A stretch of 64,000 nucleotides of DNA from Bacilli bacterium (GTDB taxonomy: Bacteria; Bacillota_I; Bacilli_A; RF39; UBA660). This document shows positions 35,089-44,485 of this stretch, one piece after another; the first letter of the stretch is position 1; every line of letters starts with the position of its first letter. The notes beneath the pieces were generated by a model. It worked only from the letters and a program-made list of their open reading frames with translations, had not been told where the DNA came from and made no database searches. Both the position numbers and the translations under genes were made by a program. The stretch lies in assembly GCA_017435485.1 (NCBI GenBank), contig JAFSEY010000011.1, forward strand, positions 1 through 64,000, given 5' to 3'.

Positions 35089-35955
35089 ATGGATAAAATA
35101 CAATTACAAAAAGATATTGAAGAAGTAATAAAAAAATATTGTCAAACTAAAGATTTATGTCGTTTAGGTTTTGAATACGCTGAATATGAAAAGGCCTTTG
35201 CCTTTACTAATGAAAATTTATTTGAACTATATCATAAACTTATGAAAGATAGATATCATTCAGCTTTAACAGTTTTATCAAGTGGCGATCATGCTTTCAA
35301 TTTAATTTATCATGATGTTATGCAAATAGATACTTTTGATTGTAATAGATTAACTGAATACTATTCATTAGGATTTAAAAAAACAGCGTTAGAAATATTA
35401 GATTTTGAAGAATTTTGTGATTTATTCAAAGAATATAATCCGAGTATAGAAAAGTATGTAATAGATGCTTTACCGAAAAAGTATAAAATATTTTGGCAAT
35501 ACTTTCTAGACGCCCGTAAAGAAGTAACTGAAAGTCCAAGTATTTTCGACTTAGTTAGAGGAAAAAATATTAGATATGCCGAAAAATATAATTATTATTT
35601 TAATAAAACTTGCTTTAATAATTTAAAACCAAAATTAAAAGAAGCAACTATAACATTTACTTGTGCCGATATAAAAGAGGTTCCGGAAAAGTTTTCTAAA
35701 TATGATTTGATAATGTTATCAACGATTTTAAATTATCGTTCAGAAATTTTAGGAATGACAATAGGCGAAGCTGTAGCTTTAGTTGAAAAGTTTTATCACA
35801 ACAATTTAAACGACTTTGGCGAGCTAGTTTATGGATATAAATATATATATTCAGAAGAGATTGATGATATTTATGAAAATATTAACTTTGGTAGAAAACT
35901 AACAAGAAATGTAGATGACGGAACATCTTTCAGTTTAGAAAAAGGATGTGATTAA
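35089..35955 (+). CDS. Array copy 1, DUF3419-like SAM-binding protein
   Basis: A 288-residue protein in the HAFNLIY subgroup. LSSGDHAFNL is at 64-73, DTFDCNRLTEYYSLGF at 81-96 (the only copy with Ser in this place), and YDLIMLSTIL near 205, where Thr replaces the Asn that the other 23 copies have in LSN. That change could affect the substrate pocket. ATG 35089 follows GGGTGAT; an in-frame GTG at 35080 is part of that ribosome site. Copy 2 starts 1 nt after its stop. Confidence 0.85.
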   Translation: MDKIQLQKDIEEVIKKYCQTKDLCRLGFEYAEYEKAFAFTNENLFELYHKLMKDRYHSALTVLSSGDHAFNLIYHDVMQIDTFDCNRLTEYYSLGFKKTALEILDFEEFCDLFKEYNPSIEKYVIDALPKKYKIFWQYFLDARKEVTESPSIFDLVRGKNIRYAEKYNYYFNKTCFNNLKPKLKEATITFTCADIKEVPEKFSKYDLIMLSTILNYRSEILGMTIGEAVALVEKFYHNNLNDFGELVYGYKYIYSEEIDDIYENINFGRKLTRNVDDGTSFSLEKGCD

Positions 35956-35956
35956 A

Positions 35957-36913
35957 ATGGGGTTGTTTGATGATGAAATTGAAGTACCAGAAAATGATTT
36001 GCTTGAAAAAGTAGGAAAAGATCTCAATGAAGCAATAGCAATATTTTGTCATAGATTAGTAGACAAACATACAGCAGAAGATTATAGAGGGTATTCACGA
36101 CCTTATCAAAGCACCAATGAATATCTAAGAGGAATATATAGTCAAGTTGATATGTCTAAATATAATAATGCTTTAACAGTACTATCAAGTGGAGATCATG
36201 TTTTTAACTTGTTATATCACGATGTTTTCAATATAGATACATTCGACTGTAATCGTTTAACTGAATATTATGCTTTAGGCTTTAAATTAACAGCCATAAA
36301 AGTTCTTACTTTTAAACAGTTTGAAGATTTATTTGCTGATCGAGATGATTACGAGCGTAGCATTGAAAAATATGTAATAAATAAAATGCCATTTCATTAT
36401 CAATTGTTTTGGCAACGTCTTTTAGAAAAACGTCAAGATATTGATTTTGAAAGACCTACGGTGTTTGATTTTTGCCGAGATGTTGGATACGATCGTTCTC
36501 ACCATTTTGATTATTCAGAAGCAAGAACAAGATATAATACTTTAAATGCCTATCGAAATCCTGATGGTTTTGAAAAAGTAAAAGAAAATTTAAAAAAAGC
36601 TAATATAACTTTTAAAGTATCTGATATTAGAGAAATACCCCAAAAGTTTGGCGCTTATGATTTCATTGAATTATCTAATATTATTGGTGTGTTAATGAAC
36701 TGGATTGAACCGGAACTCTTAATATCTATAATAAAAAATATATATGATAACAATCTAAATAATAATGGCGAAATGATATTTACATATAGATATAATAGTC
36801 CAACAATTGCAAGAGATGAAGTTTATAATGAAATTAATTTTGGGCATAAAAGAGAACTAAGTATATGGCCGGATTCGGCTGGTAGTTTAATGAAAAAAGG
36901 GAAATTAAAATGA
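35957..36913 (+). CDS. Array copy 2, longest member
   Basis: At 318 residues the longest copy. It has an acidic N-terminal extension (MGLFDDEIEVPENDLLEK) and an insertion after CRDVGYDRSHHFDYSEAR. Core motifs are LSSGDHVFNL and DTFDCNRLTEYYALGFKLTAI; YDFIELSNIIGVL follows. Phrases FERPTVF and CRDVG are shared with its neighbourhood (copy 3 and the remnant near 41615). ATG 35957 is chosen over GTG 35948, which lies in the AAAGGATGTGA ribosome site. Stop overlaps copy 3 by 4 nt. Confidence 0.85.
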   Translation: MGLFDDEIEVPENDLLEKVGKDLNEAIAIFCHRLVDKHTAEDYRGYSRPYQSTNEYLRGIYSQVDMSKYNNALTVLSSGDHVFNLLYHDVFNIDTFDCNRLTEYYALGFKLTAIKVLTFKQFEDLFADRDDYERSIEKYVINKMPFHYQLFWQRLLEKRQDIDFERPTVFDFCRDVGYDRSHHFDYSEARTRYNTLNAYRNPDGFEKVKENLKKANITFKVSDIREIPQKFGAYDFIELSNIIGVLMNWIEPELLISIIKNIYDNNLNNNGEMIFTYRYNSPTIARDEVYNEINFGHKRELSIWPDSAGSLMKKGKLK

Positions 36914-37788
36914 TTGAAGTTAGTCAGAGAAAAAAAGATATAAATGAAGTAATAAAAAAATATTGTAGTTCAAGCAGTTTAAAAGCAATAGGTTATGATT
37001 ATAGTGAATATGGTAGAGCATATCATTTTACTAATGAACATTTAATTGAATTATATAATCAAATAGATTTTACAAATTACCAAACGGGGTTATGTGTCTT
37101 ATCTAGTGGAGATCACGCTTTTAATATGATTTATAAAGGAATAGAGCAAATTGATACGTTTGATAGTAGCAGATTAACAGAGTATTATGCTCTAGGTATT
37201 AAAAAGACTGCTATTGAAGTTTTAAATTATCGAGAATTTTTAACATTATTTTCTAACTCGTTATTCCGAAACGAAAATGAGCTGGCTTTAGAAAAATACG
37301 TATTATCATGTACATCAGAAGAATATAAATCTTTTTGGATAGCATTTTTAGAAGCAAGAAAAAAACTAGGAGAAGAAAAACCAACAATATTTACAATATG
37401 CCGAGATGTTGGAATAATTAGAGGGAATAATTTATATTTACAAAGTGAATCAGCTTATAATAGGTTAAAAGATAATTTGAAATACGCTCGATTAACTTAT
37501 ACAAATGCTGATATTACAGCAGTATCAAATATATTTGGAACTTATAATGTTATAAATTTATCGAATATTATAAGTGTATTAGATAGTTATGTGGAACCGG
37601 CTGTTATTCATAATATGATAAAAATTATTTATGATCACAATTTAAATCAAAATGGCGAAATGATATATGACTATAAATATATGGAAGATGTAATTAGTGA
37701 TGATGAATATTTTCTTGGGGTTGATTATGCTCCCAAAATTATAAGAAAATTAGCTGGTGATGAAGTGGCTTGTCTTCAAAAAAGATGA
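36910..37788 (+). CDS. Array copy 3
   Basis: A 292-residue member with two core substitutions: FDSSRL in place of FD-x-NRL, so the conserved Asn is Ser, and YNVINLSNI in place of YDLI. Motif I LSSGDHAFNM is normal. It begins MIEVSQRKKDINEVIKKYC, very like copy 1 (IEEVIKKYC), so the two are close relatives. The start overlaps copy 2 as ATGA. A decayed fragment of another copy starts right after its stop. Confidence 0.84.
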   Translation: MIEVSQRKKDINEVIKKYCSSSSLKAIGYDYSEYGRAYHFTNEHLIELYNQIDFTNYQTGLCVLSSGDHAFNMIYKGIEQIDTFDSSRLTEYYALGIKKTAIEVLNYREFLTLFSNSLFRNENELALEKYVLSCTSEEYKSFWIAFLEARKKLGEEKPTIFTICRDVGIIRGNNLYLQSESAYNRLKDNLKYARLTYTNADITAVSNIFGTYNVINLSNIISVLDSYVEPAVIHNMIKIIYDHNLNQNGEMIYDYKYMEDVISDDEYFLGVDYAPKIIRKLAGDEVACLQKR

Positions 37789-37789
37789 T

Positions 37790-37882
37790 AAAATAGAAAA
37801 TAGATTAAGTGAGTATTACGCATTAGGATTTAAAAAACGCTTGAAGTACTTGACTAGCATCAATTTTAAATTTATTTATTGA
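37790..37882 (+). pseudogene. Remnant of an array gene
   Basis: A frame with no start codon encodes NRLSEYYALGFKKRLKYL before a stop at 37880-37882. The first 14 residues match the NRLTEYYALGFKKRA core of the intact copies, and the rest diverges. Everything upstream of this core is missing. It is a deleted copy left between copies 3 and 4, which shows that array members are lost as well as gained. Confidence 0.75.
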
Positions 37883-37902
37883 TTTCGATAATAACGAACT
37901 AT

Positions 37903-37929
37903 ATTTGAAAAAGATTGTATTTTTCAAAT
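37903..37929. repeat. AT-rich palindrome between copies 3 and 4
   Basis: ATTTGAAAAA (37903-37912) pairs perfectly with TTTTTCAAAT (37920-37929) around a 7-nt loop. No T run follows, so it is not a standard terminator. It may be a regulator site or a weak transcriptional pause. Confidence 0.4.
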
Positions 37930-37935
37930 AATTGA

Positions 37936-37962
37936 TTGCCTTTTCTGATTTAATGATATAAA
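37936..37962 (+). promoter_or_regulatory. Possible promoter before array copy 4
   Basis: TATAAA (37957-37962) with TTGCCT (37936-37941) 15 bp upstream, a short spacing. The 203-nt gap ahead of copy 4 makes some promoter here likely. Confidence 0.35.
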
Positions 37963-37991
37963 ATAAAATCCAAAGTTTAAGGTGAGATCAA

Positions 37992-38858
37992 ATGGACTCA
38001 AGAAATAAAGATTTACTTGCAACAATAGAATTATATAAATCTATGCAAAAATTGTGTTACAATGGCTATAAATTTTTTGACTATGGAGCTGTTTACCAAC
38101 AAACAAATGAAAATATGGTTAAGCTATTCAAGCAAATAAATTTAAAAAAAGTAAACAATGCTTTAACGGTAACATCAAGTGGAGACCAAGTATTAAATCT
38201 TCTTTCCCAAGGTGTTACGAACATAGATACTTTTGATACTAATCGTTTAACTGAATATTATGCTTTGGGATTTAAATTAGTTGCAGCACAATGCTTAAAT
38301 ATAGAACAATTTTTAAAATTGTTTAAAGAATCTAATTCAAGGGAAAGTTTAGAATTGCAAAAGTATGTAATTTCTTGCTCTTCGGGTGAATATAGATGGT
38401 TTTGGGAAAGCTTTATTGATTTTCTGGATAATGAAAAGAAAGACCATAGCGGAGTATTTGAAATATGTCGCAAAAAAGTAGAAAGTCATACAGATAATAA
38501 TGTTTATTTACAAACTTTGGAATTGTACGACGAAACGAAAAAGAACTTAAATAATGCTAATATTACCTTTAATCAATTAAATATAACGGATTTACCAAAT
38601 GAATTAGGGACTTATGATTTTATTTATTTATCAAATATTATTGAGTATCGTCAAAAAATATTTGGTCCAACCGATTTGGTAACAGATGTTATCAAACTAA
38701 TCGAATCTATTTATAATCATAATTTAAATTCAAAAGGAGAATTGTTCTATTTATATGTAATATTTCGAAATTATCAAGAAGTCATGAATAATATTAAAAT
38801 AGCTAAAACAATCATTTATAAAGACAAAAACTTAATTGCTTTAAGCTTAAAAAAATAA
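37992..38858 (+). CDS. Array copy 4
   Basis: A 288-residue member. Motif I reads VTSSGDQVLNL, the only copy where Thr precedes SSGD, and the acidic region is DTFDTNRLTEYYALGFKLVAA. The strand YDFIYLSNIIEYR is normal. The C-terminus is short and divergent (IIYKDKNLIALSLKK). It begins MDSRNKDLLATIELY, without the EQR start. GGTGAGATC gives the ribosome site. Copy 5 follows after 13 nt. Confidence 0.84.
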   Translation: MDSRNKDLLATIELYKSMQKLCYNGYKFFDYGAVYQQTNENMVKLFKQINLKKVNNALTVTSSGDQVLNLLSQGVTNIDTFDTNRLTEYYALGFKLVAAQCLNIEQFLKLFKESNSRESLELQKYVISCSSGEYRWFWESFIDFLDNEKKDHSGVFEICRKKVESHTDNNVYLQTLELYDETKKNLNNANITFNQLNITDLPNELGTYDFIYLSNIIEYRQKIFGPTDLVTDVIKLIESIYNHNLNSKGELFYLYVIFRNYQEVMNNIKIAKTIIYKDKNLIALSLKK

Positions 38859-38871
38859 AGGATGTGAGAAT

Positions 38872-39750
38872 ATGGAAAATATTTGTCAGTGGGAAAAAGA
38901 TTTGCGCGAGATAATATCTCGTGGACAGGATATTTTTGTTAATTATCAAGAGTATTCTAAATGCTATCCATTTACGAACGAGAGACTAAGTGACTTAATG
39001 TATTTATTGAACACAAGTGGAGTATACAATGCGTTATGTGTCTTATCTAGTGGAGATCATGTTTTTAATTTGATTAGCAAAGGTATAATTAACATCGATA
39101 CATTTGATACTAATCGATTAACAGAATATTATGCCTTAGGTTTTAAAAAGACTGCATTGCAGAATTTAAAATATCAAGAATTTTGTGATTACTTTTTTGG
39201 ACCACATTATCAAAGGGAAAAAACAAAACCAATAGAAAACTATGTTATTGAACATATGCCGCAACAATATAGGGCGTTTTGGCAAGGATATATAAATAAC
39301 TTAGAAGAAAGAAAAAAAGATAATAAAGGCATATTTGAGCTTCTTACTTTTCTCGGATTTGATACAGCAATAGAATATAATAAATATTTATCTAGTGAGA
39401 TAGAATATAATAATTTGCAAAAGAACTTAGAAAAAGCAAATATAAGTTTCTCTCCAATTAACATAAAAAAAGTATGGCATAGTATGGGAAAATATGATTT
39501 AATATTGCTTTCAAATGTTATACAGGCAATGAGAAAACCTTTATTTGGGAAAGCAATTAATATTGCCGATAAGATTTATAAACATAATTTAAATGAAAAT
39601 GGCGAAATGATATATTTATATGAATTTGTTGATCCAGATTTTTTTAGGAAAGATGAAGTTATATTAGCCAGAACTTTAAAGGGCAATGATATCAAATACT
39701 TATTAAATGGTAGTTATGCTACTGGAAAGAAAAAAGTAGCAATTAGGTAA
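38872..39750 (+). CDS. Array copy 5
   Basis: A 292-residue member starting MENICQWEKDLREI. Motif I is LSSGDHVFNL, then DTFDTNRLTEYYALGFKKTAL; YDLILLSNVIQAM follows. The C-terminus has a unique basic tail (GSYATGKKKVAIR). GGATGTGAG precedes the ATG. Only 4 nt separate it from copy 6, so the two are clearly in one operon. Confidence 0.84.
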   Translation: MENICQWEKDLREIISRGQDIFVNYQEYSKCYPFTNERLSDLMYLLNTSGVYNALCVLSSGDHVFNLISKGIINIDTFDTNRLTEYYALGFKKTALQNLKYQEFCDYFFGPHYQREKTKPIENYVIEHMPQQYRAFWQGYINNLEERKKDNKGIFELLTFLGFDTAIEYNKYLSSEIEYNNLQKNLEKANISFSPINIKKVWHSMGKYDLILLSNVIQAMRKPLFGKAINIADKIYKHNLNENGEMIYLYEFVDPDFFRKDEVILARTLKGNDIKYLLNGSYATGKKKVAIR

Positions 39751-39754
39751 TATT

Positions 39755-40633
39755 ATGATAACTATCATTAATAATGAACAGCGTCAAAAAGACTTAAATC
39801 AAATACCAGAATTTATAAATGATAGTGAGTTTGATTATAAATTTCAAGAGTATTCTGCGATTTATTATCTTACTAATGAAAAGTTAGCAAATTTATATAA
39901 TGAAATTAATTTTACAAAATATAAGACAGCTTTAACAGTTTTATCAAGTGGCGATCAAACTTTTAATTTAATATTAGAAGGCGTAGAAAGAATAGATACC
40001 TTTGATTGTAATCGGTTGGCAGAATATTATGCGTTAGGTTTTAAAAAAACCGCAATTCAATGCTTAGATTATAAAGATTTTACCAATTTATTTTATCTTC
40101 GTCAGAAAAAGCTATATGACTTAGAAAGCGAAGTAATAAAACATATGCCAAAAGAATATAAAATTTTTTGGAAAACTTATCGGGAAGTATATAGACAATA
40201 TTATCCTTATCCTAGTGTATTAGGCTTGGCTAAAGAACATAATTTTCCTAATGGAAATAATATTTATTTTAGTAAAGAAAGTTATAAATATTTGCAAAAA
40301 AGATTAAATGATGTATTAATTACATTTAGTTATGCAGAAGTTAAACAATTACCTGAGGCGTTTGGTCAATATGATTTTATATATTTATCTAATATTCTAT
40401 CATATGATCACTGGGTATTTAATAGCAAAGATAGGGAATGTTTAGCAGAGCAGTATGCTAAGTTTGTTTTAGATATTTATACAAAAAATTTAAATCCGAA
40501 TGGACTTTTAATATATAATTATGGATTTAATGGTTTAATAGACAAGTATTGTAGTAATGAAATTGTAGAAAGAAAAGTCACTTATGATTTAGAAAAGTTA
40601 GATAGAGCATACGGGTTAAGAAAACTTAAATAG
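39755..40633 (+). CDS. Array copy 6
   Basis: A 292-residue member starting MITIINNEQRQKDLNQI. Motif I is LSSGDQTFNL and the acidic region FDCNRLAEYYALGF (Ala instead of the usual Thr, shared only with copy 16). YDFIYLSNILSYD matches the family. AGGTAAT lies before the ATG. The C-terminus ends DRAYGLRKLK. Copy 7 follows after 13 nt. Confidence 0.84.
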   Translation: MITIINNEQRQKDLNQIPEFINDSEFDYKFQEYSAIYYLTNEKLANLYNEINFTKYKTALTVLSSGDQTFNLILEGVERIDTFDCNRLAEYYALGFKKTAIQCLDYKDFTNLFYLRQKKLYDLESEVIKHMPKEYKIFWKTYREVYRQYYPYPSVLGLAKEHNFPNGNNIYFSKESYKYLQKRLNDVLITFSYAEVKQLPEAFGQYDFIYLSNILSYDHWVFNSKDRECLAEQYAKFVLDIYTKNLNPNGLLIYNYGFNGLIDKYCSNEIVERKVTYDLEKLDRAYGLRKLK

Positions 40634-40646
40634 AAAGGTGAATATT

Positions 40647-41543
40647 ATGTTAAGCTTAGAAGAACAAAGACAAGTCGACATTCAAAAAGTTTTAGAAATA
40701 TATGGAAAAGCCGATATTTCTTTAACTGGTACTTTTTTTGAGGAATATTCTCGTTTCTATGATTTTACTAATGAAAAACTATTTGCTTTATTTGAATTAC
40801 TAAAATTAAATGGAAAAGAATCTGCTTTAACAGTTTTATCAAGTGGAGATCATGTATTTAATTTAATATTACAAGGAATTAATACTGTTACGACATTTGA
40901 TTGTAATCGTTTAACAGAATATTATGCTCTAGGATTTAAAAAAACCGCTATTGAAATACTTAATTATGAACAATTTATTGAATTATTTTGTCCGTATGGA
41001 TATTCGGCAGTGTCATCTAAATTAAATGAATTAGAAAAAGAAGTTATCAAAAATATGCCTCTTGCTTATCGGAAATTTTGGGAAAGCTTTTTAAATATGC
41101 GTAGAGAATATGAATATAATCCGAGTGTTTTTCATTTGACGTATTCAACTAGTAACTTTGCAAAAGCACTCAGCAATAATAAATATCTTTTAAATGCAGA
41201 AATGTATAACGCTTTAAAAAGGAAAATATCAAACGCCAAAATTGAATTTGTTGCTACTAATATAACTGATGTTCCAAAATTATTCGGAAGATACGATTAT
41301 ATAGATTTTTCGAATGTATTATACTTTTATCAAGGGATATTTCCTGAAGAAAGTGCAAAAAAAGCTATTAATCTTGTCAAATCAGTTTATGAAAACAACC
41401 TCAACAAAGATGGATTGTTTAAATATTATTATAATTTTGATGGAGTGAGAACTTTTCCTAAATTTGGTAGCAATATAGAAAAAGAATATGTTTTAGATTC
41501 TGATACAACTTCAATTTTAAAAAGAACAATAAATATGGATTAA
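40647..41543 (+). CDS. Array copy 7
   Basis: A 298-residue member starting MLSLEEQRQVDIQKV. Motif I LSSGDHVFNL is followed by TTFDCNRLTEYYALGFKKTAI. The later strand reads YDYIDFSNVLYFY, with Phe before SN where most have Leu. ATG 40647, behind AAAGGTGA, is preferred to GTG 40638. It is the last of the first HxFN-type block; 109 nt without a complete gene follow. Confidence 0.84.
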   Translation: MLSLEEQRQVDIQKVLEIYGKADISLTGTFFEEYSRFYDFTNEKLFALFELLKLNGKESALTVLSSGDHVFNLILQGINTVTTFDCNRLTEYYALGFKKTAIEILNYEQFIELFCPYGYSAVSSKLNELEKEVIKNMPLAYRKFWESFLNMRREYEYNPSVFHLTYSTSNFAKALSNNKYLLNAEMYNALKRKISNAKIEFVATNITDVPKLFGRYDYIDFSNVLYFYQGIFPEESAKKAINLVKSVYENNLNKDGLFKYYYNFDGVRTFPKFGSNIEKEYVLDSDTTSILKRTINMD

Positions 41544-41569
41544 AAAATAACTTGCGAATTTCAATAACA

Positions 41570-41640
41570 TGCTTTAAGATATAACGCACCAGTAATAACA
41601 AAGATTAATTTATTTGAAAGACCTACAGTTTTATTTTAGG
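41570..41640 (+). pseudogene. Possible second remnant of an array gene
   Basis: In the gap between copies 7 and 8 a frame reads INLFERPTVLF before TAG at 41636-41638. Copy 2 has DFERPTVFDFC at the equivalent place in its middle region, and DNA identity is visible there (GAAAGACCTACG against GAAAGACCTACA). The match is only about eight residues, so chance cannot be excluded. Confidence 0.3.
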
Positions 41641-41652
41641 GGGAGTAAAGTT

Positions 41653-42576
41653 ATGGTAATATCACAACAGCGTAGATTTGACTTAGAAAATACGATTAAA
41701 ATATATTTAGAAGGTTATCAAAATGGATATTTTGGAGTTAATGATGATTTTATAGAATATGCTAGTTTCTATCATTTGACTAATGAACCTGTTAATAAAA
41801 TATTTAGTGAAATCGTTTTGAATGAGATTCAAAAAGCTTTAAGCGTTCTAGCTAGCGGGGATCAAGTATTTCATATGATTAGTGGCGGGGTTCAAAATAT
41901 TGATAGCTTTGATATAAATCGCTTAACAGAATATTATGCCCTAGGATTTAAAAAGCGCGCAATAGAATGTTTAAATTATTATGAATTTATGAAGTTGTTT
42001 GAGTATTATAAAGACTGGGAACTCGAACGGCATTTTAGCGAAAATAAAGACATAGAAAAGTATGTAATTGAAAATATGGAGGAAGAATACAAATGGTTTT
42101 GGAATGAATTCCTTTATGCCGCAAAAGAAAAAGGATTTGAAGCAAGTATATTTCATTTATCTTGTGAAGCTGATCTTATTGATAGGCAAAATACAAAAAA
42201 CAATTTATATATGAAAGATGAAAGTGAGTATATTAACCTACAAAGAAGACTGAAGGAAGTTAATATATCATATAAGTATTGCTCAATAATGGATGTTCCA
42301 ACTACATTTACTAAATATGATTTGATATATCTTTCTAATATTATGGATTATTATCGTTCTTTTTATGGAAATAATAATAGACCAATGGATGATGCTAGAA
42401 ATTTAATTAAAGCCATTTACACCCAAAATTTAAATCCAAATGGCGAAATAATATTAACGGAAATGCAAAGAAAATTTTCACCCAATGAATTTTTAAAAGA
42501 AATGATTAATCATCCGATCATTAATAATTGTCTATTTACAGCTTATGGAATAAAAAAGAAGCGAAAATTAAAGTAA
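41653..42576 (+). CDS. Array copy 8, first of the EQR/KKRAIE subgroup
   Basis: A 307-residue member starting MVISQQRRFDLENTI. Motif I is LASGDQVFHM, then DSFDINRLTEYYALGFKKRAIE; YDLIYLSNIMDYY follows. The W-rich helix IEKYVIENMEEEYKWFWNEF typifies this subgroup. It is closest to copy 17 (both have FIEYASFYHLTNE and GDQVFH). ATG 41653 behind GGGGGAG is chosen over an upstream in-frame start at 41614. Copy 9 starts 20 nt later. Confidence 0.84.
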   Translation: MVISQQRRFDLENTIKIYLEGYQNGYFGVNDDFIEYASFYHLTNEPVNKIFSEIVLNEIQKALSVLASGDQVFHMISGGVQNIDSFDINRLTEYYALGFKKRAIECLNYYEFMKLFEYYKDWELERHFSENKDIEKYVIENMEEEYKWFWNEFLYAAKEKGFEASIFHLSCEADLIDRQNTKNNLYMKDESEYINLQRRLKEVNISYKYCSIMDVPTTFTKYDLIYLSNIMDYYRSFYGNNNRPMDDARNLIKAIYTQNLNPNGEIILTEMQRKFSPNEFLKEMINHPIINNCLFTAYGIKKKRKLK

Positions 42577-42596
42577 ATAAATAGGGGGCAATACAA

Positions 42597-43490
42597 ATGG
42601 TAATATCAGAACAACGACAAGAAGATTTACATAAAGCTATTGATTTATATTTAAAAATATATCAAGAAGGAAAAGTAGAATTAAAAAGCGAATTTTCAAA
42701 ATATTCAGGCTATTATTATATAACAAATGAACCTATACGTGATATATTTGACATAAGAACAAAATATGAAAATAAAAAAATTTTAAGTGTATTAGCAGGT
42801 GGAGATCATATATTTGAAATGATATTTAAAGGAGCTAGTAATGTAGATACCTTTGATATTAATGCTTTATTGGAATATTACACAATTGGATTTAAAAAAA
42901 GAGCAATAGAGTGTTTAGCTTATCAAGAATATCTTGATTTGTTTGATTTTTCATATGATGGACTAGAAAATAAATATTATAATATAAAAACTGAAATAGA
43001 AGACTATGTTGTTAAAAATATGGATGAAGAATATAGCTGGTTTTGGAAAGAAGTTAAACGTATTTTAAAAGAGTATGGATATGAAGCAAGTGTATTTCAT
43101 TTTGCTTTAAATATTAAACAAAAAGATTTTAATAAACCAAGCTTTTTAAAAAGTGAAGATAACTATAAAATTCTTCAAAATAAATTAAAATCTACAACTA
43201 TAAATTTTCAACAAGCGAATATAATAGAACTACGAATAAAATTTCCTAAATATGATTTAATCTATTTATCAAATATCTTAGATTATAGGGAACAAGAATA
43301 TGCTAAAACACTATTAACTGATATATATAATAATAACTTATATAAAAATGGCCAAATAATATTTACAGATTTATGTAGCTATTTTGACGAAGAAATATAC
43401 GAATCAGTTCCAGGCGCAGAAAAAATTAAAAGATGGTTTGATAATCCAGGCCTTCCTTGTTATGGCTTAAAAAAGAGGAGGATTAAATGA
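42597..43490 (+). CDS. Array copy 9, altered acidic motif
   Basis: A 297-residue member starting MVISEQRQEDLHKAI. Motif I is LAGGDHIFEM. The acidic motif reads DTFDINALLEYYTIGF, the only copy in which the Arg of NRL is replaced (Ala) and the following Thr is Leu. YDLIYLSNILDYR is normal. This suggests altered or lost substrate binding. AGGGGGCAA is the ribosome site. The stop overlaps copy 10 by 4 nt. Confidence 0.84.
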   Translation: MVISEQRQEDLHKAIDLYLKIYQEGKVELKSEFSKYSGYYYITNEPIRDIFDIRTKYENKKILSVLAGGDHIFEMIFKGASNVDTFDINALLEYYTIGFKKRAIECLAYQEYLDLFDFSYDGLENKYYNIKTEIEDYVVKNMDEEYSWFWKEVKRILKEYGYEASVFHFALNIKQKDFNKPSFLKSEDNYKILQNKLKSTTINFQQANIIELRIKFPKYDLIYLSNILDYREQEYAKTLLTDIYNNNLYKNGQIIFTDLCSYFDEEIYESVPGAEKIKRWFDNPGLPCYGLKKRRIK

Positions 43491-44422
43491 TTAGAACTGA
43501 ACAACGTGAAATAGATTTAGAAAATGCAATTAATTTGTACGTTAATAAATTTGAAAAAAGTAGTCCATCCAATTTTGATGAATATTCACCTTATTATATA
43601 TTTACTAATGAACCATTACAACAACTGATCGATTTAATTGACTTATCTACATATAAAAAATGTTTATCAGTTTTATCGGGCGGAGATATCGCATTTTCCT
43701 TAATTAATGCAGGTTTTAAGCAAGTGGACACATTTGATATAAATAGATTAACAGAGTATTTTGTTCTAGGATTTAAAAAAAGAGCAATAGAACTTTTGTC
43801 ATATGAGCAATTTTTAGAACTATTTAATTATGACTTTCATGCACTTTTTAATAACCAATTCGGAACAAACCAAACATTAGAAAATTATGTGATAAGTAAT
43901 TTAGATAAGGATTACAAAAATTTTTGGATGGAATATAAATATGGATTAAAAGAAAAAGGATATAATTCCAGTGTATTTCATATGGGAGTAAATTATATTT
44001 TAAAAGATATTAAATACCGTAAACAATTATCTTATCTAAACTGCGCAGAAGACTATAAAACTTTTCAAAAAAAATTAATTGATTCAACAATAAATTTTGA
44101 ACCATTAGATATAAAAGATATTCCACAAAAACTTAATAGTTATGATTTTATACATCTTTCTAATATTTTAGATTATTCCTATTTGCTATATCCTGATAGT
44201 AGAAAAGCTGTTAATGAAGGAATTAAACTATTGACTGAAATTTATAATAAAAATTTAACAAGTGAAGGCTTGATAATTATTACAGCCATATTACCACGTT
44301 TTATTAGTTCATTAGTATGGAATTGTAATTATGCTGGTCTACTAAAAAAATATTCTATAAAAAATTTTTACGAAATAGAAACTTATGAAATTAAGAAAAA
44401 AAGGAACATAGTTTTAAAGTAA
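43487..44422 (+). CDS. Array copy 10
   Basis: A 311-residue member starting MIRTEQREIDLENAI. Motif I is the most divergent of the EQR group, LSGGDIAFSL; the acidic region is DTFDINRLTEYFVLGFKKRAIE. YDFIHLSNILDYS follows. The start overlaps copy 9 as ATGA behind GAGGAGG. It ends the operon that precedes the promoter at 44429. Confidence 0.84.
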   Translation: MIRTEQREIDLENAINLYVNKFEKSSPSNFDEYSPYYIFTNEPLQQLIDLIDLSTYKKCLSVLSGGDIAFSLINAGFKQVDTFDINRLTEYFVLGFKKRAIELLSYEQFLELFNYDFHALFNNQFGTNQTLENYVISNLDKDYKNFWMEYKYGLKEKGYNSSVFHMGVNYILKDIKYRKQLSYLNCAEDYKTFQKKLIDSTINFEPLDIKDIPQKLNSYDFIHLSNILDYSYLLYPDSRKAVNEGIKLLTEIYNKNLTSEGLIIITAILPRFISSLVWNCNYAGLLKKYSIKNFYEIETYEIKKKRNIVLK

Positions 44423-44428
44423 AATATC

Positions 44429-44457
44429 TTGTTATTTAATTAAAAGCGATATATAAT
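44429..44457 (+). promoter_or_regulatory. Internal array promoter before copy 11
   Basis: TTGTTA (44429-44434), 17-bp spacer, TATAAT (44452-44457). A strong AGAGGGGG ribosome site and the ATG at 44486 follow. Confidence 0.7.
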
Positions 44458-44485
44458 ATGAACTTAAATCAAGAGGGGGATTTAA

